From Bacillota bacterium (lineage in GTDB: Bacteria; Bacillota; Clostridia; Peptostreptococcales; Anaerovoracaceae): DNA of 64,000 nt. Position 1 is the first letter of the stretch; each line of letters starts with the position of its first letter. The stretch covers positions 62,001-126,000 of the forward strand of contig JAQXQE010000006.1 in NCBI GenBank assembly GCA_029101005.1, written 5' to 3'. The position numbers were made by a program, and so were the translations under genes. The notes beneath the pieces are model-generated. The model made no database searches, was not told where the DNA came from, and was given only the letters and a program-made list of their open reading frames with translations. This document shows, piece after piece, positions 1-10,926 of this stretch.

Positions 1-608
1 CTGTACACATCATCGCAAATTGCGAAGATTGCCTTGCCCTTGATTGCATTGTGAATAGCATCAAGGCTCTCGCGATTGTAGATGCACCCTGTTGGATTGT
101 TAGGTGTGTTGATTACGATGGCCTTAGTCTTATTGCTGATAAGTGAATTGAGTTTGTCAGCGTTAATCTGGAAGCCGTCCTCTGATGTGTCCATAAGAAC
201 AGGCACACCTCTGCAGAGCTTGACCTGCTCCTCATAGAGCATAAATGCAGGAGTTGGAATGATAACCTCATCTCCTGGATTAATCATGCTGAAGAAGGCA
301 ATCCAAAGAGCCTCAGTCGCTCCTGCAGTCACGATAATCTCATCAGCACTGTAATCGAGCCCATTGACCTCTCTCTCGTACTTCGAGATGGCTTCTCTAA
401 GATCAGCAGTACCATTATTCGCAATGTAATGTGTGTCACCTGCATTCATTGATACAGCCGCTGCCTCAATCACCTGTGATGGTGTATCGAAGTCAGGCTC
501 GCCGAGTGTCAGCGCCACACAGCCCGGAGTTGCCTTTGCAAGTGCTGAGAACTGTCTTATTGCGCTTCTCTTACTCTCATATACAGCTGTATTGAGTGAA
601 TTAATCAT
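1..608 (-). CDS. PLP-dependent class I/II aminotransferase, C-terminus cut by window edge (possible N-acetyl-LL-diaminopimelate aminotransferase from context)
   Basis: Reverse-strand reading from ATG at 608: MINSLNTAVYESKRSAIRQFSALAKATPGCVALTLGEPDFDTPSQVIEAAAVSMNAG...TAGATEALWIAFFSMINPGDEVIIPTPAF...NTPNNPTG; start overlaps the upstream lysA stop (TAATG). Confidence 0.88.
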   Translation of the reverse strand, partial: MINSLNTAVYESKRSAIRQFSALAKATPGCVALTLGEPDFDTPSQVIEAAAVSMNAGDTHYIANNGTADLREAISKYEREVNGLDYSADEIIVTAGATEALWIAFFSMINPGDEVIIPTPAFMLYEEQVKLCRGVPVLMDTSEDGFQINADKLNSLISNKTKAIVINTPNNPTGCIYNRESLDAIHNAIKGKAIFAICDDVY

Positions 609-1876
609 TATCTGTTTCTAGCCTCCATGAATTCCGCATCGCAGTCGAGTGTTGCGAAATAATCATTCATTGTCTGTGCTCTTCTGATCATCTTAAGCTC
701 TCCATTCTCACAGAGCATGAACTCTGCTGGTCTGAGCTTAGCATTATAAGTATATCCCATCGAATGTCCGTGAGCACCTGCGTCGTGAATTGCAATGTAG
801 TCACCGAGCTCCACTGCAGGAAGTTCTCTGTCCACTGCGAACTTGTCGTTGTTCTCGCAAAGTGAACCTACCACATCGAAGATGCCAGCTGCAGGCTCGT
901 TCTCCTTGCCGAGAACGGTGATATGATGGTATGAACCGTATATTGCAGGTCTCATAAGACATGAAGCTGTAGCATCTACTCCGATATACTCCTTGTAGAT
1001 ATGCTTCTTTCCGATTACCTCTGTAACGAGATAGCCGTAAGGACCTGTGATATATCTTCCCATCTCTGTGTAGATATCGAGCTCGATGCCGTTAGCCTTG
1101 AGGATTCTGTCATAAGCCTCGTGAACGCCCTCGCCGATTGCAGCGATATCAACTGGCTTCTCCTTAGGTCTGTAAGGAATTCCAACACCACCAGCAAGGT
1201 CGATGAAATCGAGCGTGATGCCGAGTTCATCTCTTATCTTGATTGTCAGTGCAAAAAGTTCCTCTGCAAGCATCGGATAGTAGTCGTTGCTGAGACAGCA
1301 GCTCGCGAGCATAGCGTGTACGCCGAAACGCTTTGCGCCTTTCTCTTTCAGCTGTCTGAGCGCCTCGAAGAGCTGGTCTTCTGGCATACCGAACTTCGAG
1401 TCATAGAGATTGCCTATGAACTCGTTAGTAGTTCCCCACTCACCTGGATTATATCTGCAGCATACTGCCTCTGGAATATAGCCTACAGCCTTCTCAAGCT
1501 GCTCTACCTGAGTCAGGTCATCGATGTTGATGATGGCACCAGCCTCTACTGCAACTCTATACTCATCGAGTGAAGTCTCATTAGATGAGAATACGATATG
1601 GTTTCCCTCGATTCCAGAACAGCCTGCCATAACGATCTCAGGGATAGAAGCGCAGTCAGCGCCACAGCCCAGCGACTTAAGCAGTCTGAGTATAGAAGGA
1701 TTCGGGAAGGCTTTTACCGCGAAATGCTCTCTGAAACCTGGATTCCAGGCGAAAGCCTTCTTAACTCCCTCTACGCAGGCTCTGATACCCGCTTCATCAT
1801 AAACATAGAAAGGCGTAGGATAATCCTCCGCCCATCTCTTCACATCATTTAAATTGAATGGTGTATTCTTCTGCAT
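608..1876 (-). CDS. lysA: diaminopimelate decarboxylase
   Basis: 422 aa; PLP-fold III motifs (FAVKAFPNPSILRLL, CASIPEI, DLAGGVGIPY), in dap operon. Confidence 0.92.
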   Translation of the reverse strand: MQKNTPFNLNDVKRWAEDYPTPFYVYDEAGIRACVEGVKKAFAWNPGFREHFAVKAFPNPSILRLLKSLGCGADCASIPEIVMAGCSGIEGNHIVFSSNETSLDEYRVAVEAGAIINIDDLTQVEQLEKAVGYIPEAVCCRYNPGEWGTTNEFIGNLYDSKFGMPEDQLFEALRQLKEKGAKRFGVHAMLASCCLSNDYYPMLAEELFALTIKIRDELGITLDFIDLAGGVGIPYRPKEKPVDIAAIGEGVHEAYDRILKANGIELDIYTEMGRYITGPYGYLVTEVIGKKHIYKEYIGVDATASCLMRPAIYGSYHHITVLGKENEPAAGIFDVVGSLCENNDKFAVDRELPAVELGDYIAIHDAGAHGHSMGYTYNAKLRPAEFMLCENGELKMIRRAQTMNDYFATLDCDAEFMEARNR

Positions 1877-1885
1877 CTTTGTCTC

Positions 1886-2578
1886 CTAAAGGGTTCTGAG
1901 GTCAGCCTCAAGCGCTGTCTTGAGTGTTGTCTTCTCGTCCTTCATCTTAATCAGCTTTGCAGGGCATCCTGCAACAACACCGTTATCTGGTACATCGCTT
2001 GTTACGATTGCACCTGCAGCTACTACTGCACCCTTACCGATGTGAACTCCCTCGAGTACTACTGCATTAGCGCCGATGAGAACATCGTCCTCAACGATTA
2101 CAGGTGTTGCAGATGCTGGCTCGATTACTCCTGCGAGTACTGCACCTGCTCCTACGTGGCAGTTGTTACCGACTGTAGCTCTTCCACCGAGAACAGCTCC
2201 CATATCGATCATTGAGCCTGATCCGATAACTGCTCCGATGTTGATAACAGCACCCATCATGATTACAGCGTTAGCTCCGATCTCAACCTGCTCTCTGATG
2301 ATTGCGCCCGGCTCGATTCTTGCTGGGATATCCTTAATGTCGAGCATTGGGATTGCGCTGTTACGGCAGTCGTTCTCGATTACGATATCAGCAATCTTGT
2401 CGCTATTAGCCTCAATGATTGGAGCGAGTTCCTTCCAGTCACCGAAGACAATCTTGTCTCCAGCTCCAAAGACCTTAGCACTGCCGTAATCAACAGCCTC
2501 ATTCTCCTTTACATAGAGCTTAACAGGTGTCTTCTTCTCTGCTTCTGCAATATATCTGATAATTTCCTGTGCGTTCAT
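1886..2578 (-). CDS. dapH: 2,3,4,5-tetrahydropyridine-2,6-dicarboxylate N-acetyltransferase
   Basis: 230 aa, left-handed beta-helix hexapeptide repeats, DapH-type N-terminus, dap operon context. Confidence 0.93.
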   Translation of the reverse strand: MNAQEIIRYIAEAEKKTPVKLYVKENEAVDYGSAKVFGAGDKIVFGDWKELAPIIEANSDKIADIVIENDCRNSAIPMLDIKDIPARIEPGAIIREQVEIGANAVIMMGAVINIGAVIGSGSMIDMGAVLGGRATVGNNCHVGAGAVLAGVIEPASATPVIVEDDVLIGANAVVLEGVHIGKGAVVAAGAIVTSDVPDNGVVAGCPAKLIKMKDEKTTLKTALEADLRTL

Positions 2579-2589
2579 TGATACTCCCC

Positions 2590-3330
2590 TTATCTCATCA
2601 TTTCCTGCATATTATACATTCCTGCAGGCTTGTCAGCAAGAAATCTTGCTGCTGCGATTGCTCCATCAGCGAAGAGCGCTCTGTCGTGAGCCTCATGCTT
2701 GATAGTGATTGTCTCACGGCCTGTTGTAATCATAACCTCGTGGATTCCGACTACATTACCCATTCTGAGTGAGTGTATGCCGATGTCCTGCTTCTGTCTC
2801 TTGCCGGCCTCGTGACGTCCGATTACGAAGTTCGCCTCGTCGCGCGCCTCTTTAACAGAGTTAGCAACCATGAGAGCAGTACCGCTAGGCACATCGAGTT
2901 TTCTATTGTGGTGAGCCTCAACAATCTCGATGTCTGCATCTGGGAATGCAAGAGCCGCCTTCTTAGCAAGCTCGCATGTTACTGCGATTCCGATTGACAT
3001 ATTGCCTGAGAAGAATACAGGAATCTCAGAAGCAGCCTCTGTAATCATTGCTCTTTCTTCTTCAGTCTGACCAGTAGTAGCGATTACTACAGGAAGCTTG
3101 TGCTCCTTGCAGTATGCGAGAAGCTCAGCTGTAGCTGAGTGGTGTGAGAAGTCGATTACCATATCTGCTTCGCCTGTGTACTCAGCAATTGTCTTATATG
3201 TTCCACACGCCTCGCATGCATCATACTCAGGACTTACTCCAGCTACGAGAGTGCATCCTGCAGCCTCCTCGATAGCAGCTACCACCTTCTGTCCCATGAC
3301 ACCTGCTGCGCCGTTAAGAATAATATTCAT
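2590..3330 (-). CDS. dapB: 4-hydroxy-tetrahydrodipicolinate reductase
   Basis: 246 aa; N-terminal GAAGVMG Rossmann motif, [15 protein letters not shown] motif. Confidence 0.95.
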   Translation of the reverse strand: MNIILNGAAGVMGQKVVAAIEEAAGCTLVAGVSPEYDACEACGTYKTIAEYTGEADMVIDFSHHSATAELLAYCKEHKLPVVIATTGQTEEERAMITEAASEIPVFFSGNMSIGIAVTCELAKKAALAFPDADIEIVEAHHNRKLDVPSGTALMVANSVKEARDEANFVIGRHEAGKRQKQDIGIHSLRMGNVVGIHEVMITTGRETITIKHEAHDRALFADGAIAAARFLADKPAGMYNMQEMMR

Positions 3331-3351
3331 AGCTTATCTCTCCTGATGATC

Positions 3352-4239
3352 TTAGATGATTCCGTGTGCTCTCATAATCTCGAGCATCTTCTCCTCGTTC
3401 TGTGGCTCCATTGGTGTGAGTGGGAGTCTGATGTAGTTCTCCATGTATCCCATAGCGGCAACTGCAGCCTTTACAGGAATTGGGTTAACCTCACAGAAGA
3501 GAGCGTTAACGAGTGAGAGGTACTCACACTGCATAGCAGCAGCACCAGCAACATCGCCAGCGAAGTACTTGTCGCACATCTCAACAGTCTGGCGAGGAAT
3601 TACATTTGACAGAACTGAGATAACTCCCATTCCACCCATCGAGAGGATAGGAACAATCTGGTCATCATTACCTGAGTAGATGTCGAGCTGGTCGCCTACG
3701 AGTGAGAATGCCTGAACAATCTTTGAGATATTGCTGTTAGCCTCCTTGATAGCAGCGATCATTGGGTGCTTAGCAAGCTCAACATATGTAGCTGGCTCGA
3801 TATTAACTCCAGTTCTTGAAGGAACGTTGTACACGATGATTGGCTTTGTTGAAGCATCAGCGATTGCATTGTACATTGCAACGAGACCCTTCTGAGTAGC
3901 CTTGTTGTAATAAGGTGTAACTACGAGCATAGCATCGCAGCCGATCTCGCAAGCGTACTTTGTGAGGTCGATAGCATAAGCTGTATCGTTTGAACCAGTA
4001 CCAGCGATGCAAGGAACTCTTCCGCCGATTCTCTCAACAGCGTACTTCAGCACCTCTCTGTGCTCTGCATCAGAAAGTGTTGAACCCTCACCAGTTGTAC
4101 CAGCAATAACGAGAGCGTTGATGCCCTCCTCGATCTGCCAGTCAATCAGCTTACCGAATGCCTCGTAATCTACTCCATCAGCTGTCATAGGTGTAACGAT
4201 TGCTGTAGCAACTCCCTTGAAAATAGTGTTCTGTCTCAT
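3352..4239 (-). CDS. dapA: 4-hydroxy-tetrahydrodipicolinate synthase
   Basis: 295 aa; GTTGEGSTLSDAEH, YNVPSRTGVN motifs. Confidence 0.96.
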   Translation of the reverse strand: MRQNTIFKGVATAIVTPMTADGVDYEAFGKLIDWQIEEGINALVIAGTTGEGSTLSDAEHREVLKYAVERIGGRVPCIAGTGSNDTAYAIDLTKYACEIGCDAMLVVTPYYNKATQKGLVAMYNAIADASTKPIIVYNVPSRTGVNIEPATYVELAKHPMIAAIKEANSNISKIVQAFSLVGDQLDIYSGNDDQIVPILSMGGMGVISVLSNVIPRQTVEMCDKYFAGDVAGAAAMQCEYLSLVNALFCEVNPIPVKAAVAAMGYMENYIRLPLTPMEPQNEEKMLEIMRAHGII

Positions 4240-4296
4240 GTCTTTTCTCCTTCTATAATTGCCTTAGTGTCTACGGTTCTGCTATTGCAATATCAG

Positions 4297-4331
4297 GAAA
4301 AAAACAGCTAATGCAATTGCATTAGCTGTAG
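4297..4331 (-). terminator. intrinsic terminator downstream of the lysine riboswitch aptamer (expression platform)
   Basis: Minus strand ACAGCTAATGCAATTGCATTAGCTGTTTTTTTCC between aptamer and dapA. Confidence 0.8.
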
Positions 4332-4390
4332 TGTCATCGATATATGACCTGCAAGATACGAGACATTACGCCTCGTCGCAAGTTTCAACA

Positions 4391-4560
4391 ATTAAACCTA
4401 GCTCTCCGCAACTGCGACAGTCAGGCGGATCTTATCCTACCTGCCCAGAAGAGATTCGTCAGTTCTCAACTTCGGCGAGCATTCCTTTCTCCCCGGCAAC
4501 GGCTTGACGACCTTATGCACCGGACTTACTGATAATAGCTCGCGCCTCTATCCATTAATT
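4391..4560 (-). promoter_or_regulatory. lysine riboswitch (L-box) aptamer
   Basis: Minus strand GATAGAGGCGCGA...CAGTA...CGCCGAAG...CTGGGCAGG...GACTGTCGCAGTTGCGGAGAGCTA, closed by AATTAA/TTTAATT; all hallmark L-box segments in order, upstream of dapA. Confidence 0.93.
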
Positions 4561-4617
4561 GCAATATTCAGTTGCATTTATTTTAAACGAATATTAGATA
4601 AATGTCAATAATTTCAA

Positions 4618-4649
4618 CAAAAAATCAGCGGTGTTCCGCTGATTTTTTG
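4618..4649. terminator. intrinsic terminator hairpin (bidirectional)
   Basis: AAAAAATCAGCGGTGTTCCGCTGATTTTTT. Confidence 0.8.
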
Positions 4650-4707
4650 TGTGATTAAACAATTTCTAATACTTGCGCTTCATCTTATCTGAGTGGAAGT
4701 CCGAACC

Positions 4708-5469
4708 TCACGTAACAGTCAGTTTGTACTTCTCGGCATAATTCTTAAGAGCCAGCGCCTCCTCAGCAGAAGCTGATGGATGCTCACACTCAATACCGTC
4801 GATTCCATACAGTCTAAAGAGATCAAGCAGCTGAACGAGCCTTGGGAAGAACTCCTCATCAGTCTCGCCCTTGCGCTTCTGCTGTATCGGATGCGCCAGA
4901 ACTGCAGTTCCTCCAGCAGCATGGATTATTTCTATTACCTCATGCGAACGAAGAGTCTTCTTTGTTACACTATTCAGCCTTGGTTCCTTATCGAAGACCT
5001 CATTGAATGCCTCATTGAGATCCTTCACATAACCCTTGTCTATCAAAACGCGCGCAAATGTTGGTTTGCCTATATAGTTACCATCATTCACAGCAATCAG
5101 GTCATCGATGCTTATCTCATATCCCAGATCACTGAGAATCTCGAGCATCTCATCGTTGCGCTGAGCTCTCCATCGCTTAAGCTCGAACAAGGCTGATTGA
5201 AGTCTCGGATTATCAAAGTCAATATGATAACCGAGAATATGTAAGTCTTTGCCAAGATCATCCTCAGAATCGAATTCAATTCCTGGTATCACATTGATAC
5301 TCTTGGTCTCAGCGTATTTGCAGGCAATAATCGAACCCTCAATGCCATCATGATCTGTTATTGCAATCAGTTTATGTCCTGCACTCTCCCAGCGGTCGAC
5401 AATTGTCTCTGGTCTTAAGTCACCGTCAGAGAAGCAGGAATGAATATGCATATCCTTCTTAATATTCAT
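4708..5469 (-). CDS. PHP-domain phosphoesterase family protein
   Basis: 253 aa; MHIHSCFSDGDL, AITDHDGIEG, AVLAHPIQ motifs. Confidence 0.85.
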   Translation of the reverse strand: MNIKKDMHIHSCFSDGDLRPETIVDRWESAGHKLIAITDHDGIEGSIIACKYAETKSINVIPGIEFDSEDDLGKDLHILGYHIDFDNPRLQSALFELKRWRAQRNDEMLEILSDLGYEISIDDLIAVNDGNYIGKPTFARVLIDKGYVKDLNEAFNEVFDKEPRLNSVTKKTLRSHEVIEIIHAAGGTAVLAHPIQQKRKGETDEEFFPRLVQLLDLFRLYGIDGIECEHPSASAEEALALKNYAEKYKLTVT

Positions 5470-5490
5470 TCTTGCCCTCCAATACTCTAA

Positions 5491-6042
5491 TTAAAGTTTC
5501 TCAATATCCTCTGCCTCGAGATAGCTGATGTAAGGAAGATTTCTATACTTCTCATCATAGTCGAGACCATAACCTACAACGAAGAGATCATCTACCTCGA
5601 ATCCAACGTAGTCACCGTGGATATCAGCAACTCTTCTCTCTTCCTTATTGAGCATAGTGCAGATCTTGATGCACTTAGGATGTCTCTCTTCGAGTTTCTT
5701 CACGAGGTAATTGAGTGTATTACCTGTATCGATGATGTCCTCGATGATGATAACATTCTTGTTGTAGAGGTTCTCCTTAGGCTCAATTGAGATCTTAACT
5801 ACTCCTGAGCTTACCGTGGAAGAACCGTAGCTGCTCGCCTTGATGAAGTCGAGCACCAGATCGAGGTCGATGTTCTTGATTACATCTGCAGTCCATGGGA
5901 GTGAACCCTTGAGTGTGCAGAGAGCTACAACGTCCTCGCCCGCGAAATCCTCAGTGATCTGCTTACCAATCTCAGCAGCTCTGTCGCGAATTGCCTTCTC
6001 ATCAAAGAGAATCTTGCCCATTACATTAGAATCCTTGCTCAT
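5491..6042 (-). CDS. hpt: hypoxanthine phosphoribosyltransferase
   Basis: 183 aa; VIIIEDIIDTGNTL PRPP motif. Confidence 0.92.
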   Translation of the reverse strand: MSKDSNVMGKILFDEKAIRDRAAEIGKQITEDFAGEDVVALCTLKGSLPWTADVIKNIDLDLVLDFIKASSYGSSTVSSGVVKISIEPKENLYNKNVIIIEDIIDTGNTLNYLVKKLEERHPKCIKICTMLNKEERRVADIHGDYVGFEVDDLFVVGYGLDYDEKYRNLPYISYLEAEDIEKL

Positions 6043-6056
6043 AATATCCTCCGATT

Positions 6057-6677
6057 CTATTCTTCAGTGATTCCGCCCTCTGCCTCTGCCGCTAAGTTGA
6101 GGAGTTCCTCAATTACATCGAGCAGCTGATCCTGGCCTGTTCTCTTGAGGGACGAAACAGGGATGATGATGTCGCTCTTATCCATATCCAGAGTCTGTCT
6201 GATGAGCTTCATCTGCTTCTGCATCTCATTGCGGGATACCTTGTCAGCCTTTGTAGCAACAACTATGCCGCTGAGTCCGTAGTACTTGAGATAATCATAC
6301 ATCTGCACATCCTGTGCAGATGGCTTGTGTCTGATGTCGACAAGCTGAACAACCTTGAGAAGCTTCTCTCTGTTCTCGAGGTACTGCTCCATCATCTCTC
6401 CCCACTTCTGGCTCTCAGACTTGCTGACCTTAGCATAGCCGTAGCCAGGCAGGTCAACGATTCTGAAGTCGTCGTTGATGAGGTAGAAATTGATAGTTCT
6501 TGTCTTACCAGGGCTTCCTGACACACGAGCAAGGCTCTTTCTGCCTGTGAGCAGATTGAGAAGCGAGCTCTTACCTACATTTGATCTTCCGGCAAAAGCA
6601 ATCTCGTATCTGTCAGGTGCAGGGTACTGTGACGGCTTAACCGCCACAGTCTCTATATCCGATTTCTTAATTTTCAT
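6057..6677 (-). CDS. engB: ribosome biogenesis GTP-binding protein YihA/YsxC/EngB
   Basis: GRSNVGKSSLLN, DLPGYGYAKVSKSE, VATKADK; start set at MKIKKSDIETVAVK rather than the longer ORF start; overlaps lon end. Confidence 0.93.
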   Translation of the reverse strand: MKIKKSDIETVAVKPSQYPAPDRYEIAFAGRSNVGKSSLLNLLTGRKSLARVSGSPGKTRTINFYLINDDFRIVDLPGYGYAKVSKSESQKWGEMMEQYLENREKLLKVVQLVDIRHKPSAQDVQMYDYLKYYGLSGIVVATKADKVSRNEMQKQMKLIRQTLDMDKSDIIIPVSSLKRTGQDQLLDVIEELLNLAAEAEGGITEE

Positions 6678-8985
6678 CGATGATAATCTCCTTGAGGGCA
6701 TCCTCTACTGTATCAAGACAGATGAACTCCATCTTCTTTCTTACGCTTGCAGGAATCTCCTCGAGATCAGGCTCGTTCTCACGTGGGATGAGAATCTTAG
6801 TGATTCCATGTCTGTATGCGGCAAGCGCCTTCTCCTTAAGGCCTCCAATCTTGAGAACCTTACCGCGAAGAGTAACCTCTCCTGTCATAGCGATGTTTCT
6901 GTTAGCCTTCTTGCCAGTCAGCACTGAGAAAAGCGCACAGCTCATTGTAACTCCAGCTGATGGACCATCCTTAGGAGTTGCACCCTCAGGGATGTGTATC
7001 TGAATATCGTAATCCTTGAAGCTCTCCTCTGGAATCTCGTACTTCTCAGCGATTGAGCGGATGTAACCCATAGCAGTCTGAGCAGACTCCTTCATAACAT
7101 CGCCCATCTGACCTGTCAGAATCAGCTTGCCGCTTCCCGGCATCTTGACTGTCTCAATCTCAAGAGTCACTCCGCCTACAGCTGTCCAAGCCATTCCTGT
7201 TGTTGTTCCTACCTCAGGTTCAAGATCCTGAATGTCATCAACATAGATCTTCTTGCCCAGATACTTGTCGAGATTTCTCGAAGTAATCTGGTACTTGCCC
7301 TTCTTCTCAGTTACGATCTTCTTCGCAACCTTTCTGCAGAGGTTAGCCACCTCACGGTCAAGATTTCTTACACCAGCCTCTCTTGTGTAGTAATTTATGA
7401 TATCTCTTACTGCACTCTCTGTGATAGTCAGCTGAGTCTTCTTGATTGCATGCGCCTTCATCTGCTTAGGAATCAAGTAGTTCTGAGCAATCTTCACCTT
7501 CTCCTCTTCGATGTAACTTGATACCTCGATAACCTCCATTCTGTCGAGCAGAGGTGCAGGAATAGTTGAAGTTGTGTTAGCAGTTGTGATGAACATTACC
7601 TTCGAGAGGTCGAATGGAATCTCGAGATAGTGGTCGGTAAAATCTCTGTTCTGCTCTGGGTCGAGCACTTCCAGCAATGCAGAAGCTGGGTCTCCTCGGA
7701 AATCGTTACCGAGTTTGTCCACCTCGTCGAGCAGGAAGAGCGGGTTGTTAGTTCCCGCCTCGATAATAGCATTAATTACTCTACCAGGGATCGAACCAAC
7801 ATAAGTCCTTCTGTGACCTCTGATCTCAGCCTCATCTCTTACACCGCCGAGGGACATTCTCACGAACTCCCTGTTCATCGAGCGAGCGATGGAGCGAGCA
7901 ATCGATGTTTTACCTACTCCTGGAGGGCCAACGAGACAGATGATAGGGCCCTTGATAGCCTTTGTGAGTTGCATTACAGCGATGCTCTCGAGAATTCTCT
8001 CCTTAACCTTCTCAAGACCGTAGTGATCCTCGTCGAGAATCTTCTCAGCCTTCTTAATGTTAATATTTGTCTTGGATGATGTGTTCCATGGAAGTTCGAG
8101 AACAGTCTCGATATAAGTTCTCGATACGTTCGCATCAGGGCTGATTGGGCTCATCTTAGAGAATCTGTCAATCTCCTTGCGGATCTTGGCATCTGTCTTC
8201 TCTTCGAGATTGAGAGCTGCCAGCTTCTCCTTCCAGATTGAAATCTCATCATCCTGATGGTCATCCTCACCGAGCTCCTCCTTGATAACCTGGAGCTGCT
8301 CTCTGAGATAGTACTCCTTCTGACCACGGTTCATATTCTTAACAACTCTTGAGTTGATTCTCTTGCTGAGTGCGAGAATCTGATTCTCTCTGCTGATAAC
8401 ACCGATGAGGTTCTCCATTCTAAGTGGAACCGAGTCAATCTCGAGAATTGTCTGCTTAATGTCGAAGTTGACATCAATCTCACCTGCGATGATATTGCAG
8501 AGGTTAGCTGGATCGTCTACGCCCTCGATGAGAGCTCTTGCAGCGCCCTCTCCTGAGTTGCTGTTCTCCACATACTTGAAGTAAAGGTGCTTGAGTGATC
8601 TTACAAGCGCAACGAGGTTGAGATCGCTTGGATCGTTATCTGTATCTGGTGCGATATCATAATCGCAGGAAAGCATCAGACCACTGTCATAGACGCTGTT
8701 AATTCTTACTCTTCTCTCGACATCTCCGAGTACTCTTACATACTCCTCATGTCTCTTAACAACCTGCTTGAGCTTAACGAGTACACCTGTATGATATACA
8801 TCATTATCGCCCGGGTCGTTAACCGATGTGTCCTTCTGTGTTGCGACAACTACGTATTTATCGCTGTTCATAGCTGCATCGATTGCAGCCAGTGACTTAT
8901 CTCTTCCTATATCAAAGCCTACGATGGTATCAGGGAAAAAAGTCTGGCCTCTAAGGGCAATAAACGGAATTCTGTTCTCTTCCAT
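6667..8985 (-). CDS. lon: ATP-dependent protease La (Lon)
   Basis: GPPGVGKTSIARSIA, DGPSAGVTM catalytic Ser motif; start at MEENRIPFIALRG preceded by AAAGGAG. Confidence 0.96.
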   Translation of the reverse strand: MEENRIPFIALRGQTFFPDTIVGFDIGRDKSLAAIDAAMNSDKYVVVATQKDTSVNDPGDNDVYHTGVLVKLKQVVKRHEEYVRVLGDVERRVRINSVYDSGLMLSCDYDIAPDTDNDPSDLNLVALVRSLKHLYFKYVENSNSGEGAARALIEGVDDPANLCNIIAGEIDVNFDIKQTILEIDSVPLRMENLIGVISRENQILALSKRINSRVVKNMNRGQKEYYLREQLQVIKEELGEDDHQDDEISIWKEKLAALNLEEKTDAKIRKEIDRFSKMSPISPDANVSRTYIETVLELPWNTSSKTNINIKKAEKILDEDHYGLEKVKERILESIAVMQLTKAIKGPIICLVGPPGVGKTSIARSIARSMNREFVRMSLGGVRDEAEIRGHRRTYVGSIPGRVINAIIEAGTNNPLFLLDEVDKLGNDFRGDPASALLEVLDPEQNRDFTDHYLEIPFDLSKVMFITTANTTSTIPAPLLDRMEVIEVSSYIEEEKVKIAQNYLIPKQMKAHAIKKTQLTITESAVRDIINYYTREAGVRNLDREVANLCRKVAKKIVTEKKGKYQITSRNLDKYLGKKIYVDDIQDLEPEVGTTTGMAWTAVGGVTLEIETVKMPGSGKLILTGQMGDVMKESAQTAMGYIRSIAEKYEIPEESFKDYDIQIHIPEGATPKDGPSAGVTMSCALFSVLTGKKANRNIAMTGEVTLRGKVLKIGGLKEKALAAYRHGITKILIPRENEPDLEEIPASVRKKMEFICLDTVEDALKEIIIDEN

Positions 8986-9061
8986 TCGCTCTCCTTTCTT
9001 CTTCTCCAATAATGGCATAAAGGCGGCATACTGTAACCGTCTGCCGCCCTAATACTTGTGA

Positions 9062-10297
9062 TTATTTGCGCTCAAGAACTGGCGCAGCGCCTTCTTCAAC
9101 TACTTCCTTTGTGATGGTGCACTTAACAACATCAGGCTGTGAAGGAAGCTCGTACATAATGTCTGTCATTATGTTCTCGAAGATTCCGCGAAGTCCTCTT
9201 GCTCCTGTTTTGAGTTCAATTGCCTTGGCCGCGATTGCTGTGATTGCCTCATCATCAATCTCAAGGTCAACATCATCCATAGCGAGCAGTGTCTGGTACT
9301 GTCTGATCAGAGAATCCTTAGGCTCTCTGATGATTCTCTCGAGTGCAGCTGTGCTGAGCTCGCTCAGGCTTACGTTCACCGGAAGTCTTCCGATGAGCTC
9401 AGGGATGAGTCCGAACTTGAGGAGATCCTCTGGCTCAACCTTGAGCAGAATGTCTCTCTCATCGTACTCCTCTCCTACTGCCTCTGTGTCGAAACCGATA
9501 ACCTTGTTACCTAGTCTTCTCTTGATGATAGTAGAAAGACCTGTAAAAGCACCACCGCAGATGAAGAGTACATTCTTAGTGTCGAAGTGAATGAACTCCT
9601 GCATTGGGTGCTTACGTCCACCCTGTGGTGGAACATTGGCAATAGTTCCCTCGATAATCTTGAGGAGGGCCTGCTGTACGCCCTCACCGCTTACATCTCT
9701 TGTGATGGAAACGTTCTCGGACTTGCGGGCAATCTTGTCAATCTCGTCGATGTAGATGATACCCTTCTGAGCTCTCTCAAGGTCTCCGTCAGCAGCCTGA
9801 TAGAGTCTGAGGAGAATATTCTCAACGTCCTCTCCAACATAACCTGCCTCAGTGAGTGAAGTAGCATCTACAATAGCGAAAGGTACATCCAGGATTCTCG
9901 CAAGAGTCTGTGCGAGCAGAGTCTTACCGCTTCCTGTAGGTCCGAGCATCAGGATGTTACTCTTCTGAATCTCAACCTGATCTGAGCCTCTGTTATCCTT
10001 CTTCTCGAGATACTTGATTCTCTTATAGTGGTTGTATACCGCAACAGCGAGAGTCTTCTTAGCGCTCTCCTGCTCGATGACATACTGTCCAAGCTCCTCA
10101 ACGATGTCGGCTGGCTTAGGCAGCTTTGTCATTCTCTTGCGTACCGGCTGCTGGTCCTCTGTGATAAGAGATGAGCAGAGGTCGATACACTCGTTGCAGA
10201 TGAATACATCCGGTCCAACAATGATTTTCTTTACCTGTGAGCTAGTCTTCCCGCAGAAAGAGCACACAAGCTCGTTAGTTCTGTTCTCTTTGCTCAA
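9062..10297 (-). CDS. clpX: ATP-dependent Clp protease ATP-binding subunit ClpX
   Basis: N-terminal zinc finger CSFCGK...[20 protein letters not shown]. Confidence 0.97.
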   Translation of the reverse strand: MSKENRTNELVCSFCGKTSSQVKKIIVGPDVFICNECIDLCSSLITEDQQPVRKRMTKLPKPADIVEELGQYVIEQESAKKTLAVAVYNHYKRIKYLEKKDNRGSDQVEIQKSNILMLGPTGSGKTLLAQTLARILDVPFAIVDATSLTEAGYVGEDVENILLRLYQAADGDLERAQKGIIYIDEIDKIARKSENVSITRDVSGEGVQQALLKIIEGTIANVPPQGGRKHPMQEFIHFDTKNVLFICGGAFTGLSTIIKRRLGNKVIGFDTEAVGEEYDERDILLKVEPEDLLKFGLIPELIGRLPVNVSLSELSTAALERIIREPKDSLIRQYQTLLAMDDVDLEIDDEAITAIAAKAIELKTGARGLRGIFENIMTDIMYELPSQPDVVKCTITKEVVEEGAAPVLERK

Positions 10298-10315
10298 TTC
10301 AATCTCCTTAAGTAG

Positions 10316-10894
10316 TTATCTCTCGAGCACCTTGTCGATAAGTCCGTACTCCATAGCCTCCATAGCAGACATGAAGTTGTCTCTGTCAGTATCCTTCTCG
10401 ATTGTCTCGAGATCCTGGCCAGTAGCCTCAGCGAGGATATTGTTCAGCTTGGACTTAGTCTTCATCATCCAGTCAGCCTGAATCTTGATATCTGATGCCT
10501 GACCCTGAGCACCACCGAGTGGCTGGTGAATCATGATCTCGGCATTAGGAAGAGCATATCTCTTGCCCTTTGTTCCTGCTGACAGAAGTACAGCACCCAT
10601 GCTTGCCGCCAGTCCAACGCAAATTGTGCAGATGTCTGGCTTAACGTACTTCATTGTGTCGTATATAGCCATTCCTGCCGTTACCATTCCGCCAGGTGAG
10701 TTGATGTAGATCTTGATGTCTCTCTCTGGATCCTGCGCCTCAAGGAAAAGAAGCTGTGCTACAACAAGGCTTGCTGTTCTGTCGTCAATCTGGTCATCGA
10801 TGAAGATGATTCTGTCGATCAGAAGTCTTGAATAGATGTCGTAACTTCTCTCTCCCTGTCCTGTCTGCTCAATTACATAAGGTACATAATTCAT
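10316..10894 (-). CDS. clpP: ATP-dependent Clp protease proteolytic subunit
   Basis: [27 protein letters not shown]; start set at [10 protein letters not shown] after AAGGAGATATTAAG. Confidence 0.97.
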   Translation of the reverse strand: MNYVPYVIEQTGQGERSYDIYSRLLIDRIIFIDDQIDDRTASLVVAQLLFLEAQDPERDIKIYINSPGGMVTAGMAIYDTMKYVKPDICTICVGLAASMGAVLLSAGTKGKRYALPNAEIMIHQPLGGAQGQASDIKIQADWMMKTKSKLNNILAEATGQDLETIEKDTDRDNFMSAMEAMEYGLIDKVLER

Positions 10895-10926
10895 TCTTAA
10901 TATCTCCTTAAGCAAGGGGCTGTGGA

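Noticed and set aside
4344-4532. 62-aa plus-strand ORF
   Set aside because: Lies inside the lysine riboswitch on the opposite strand.
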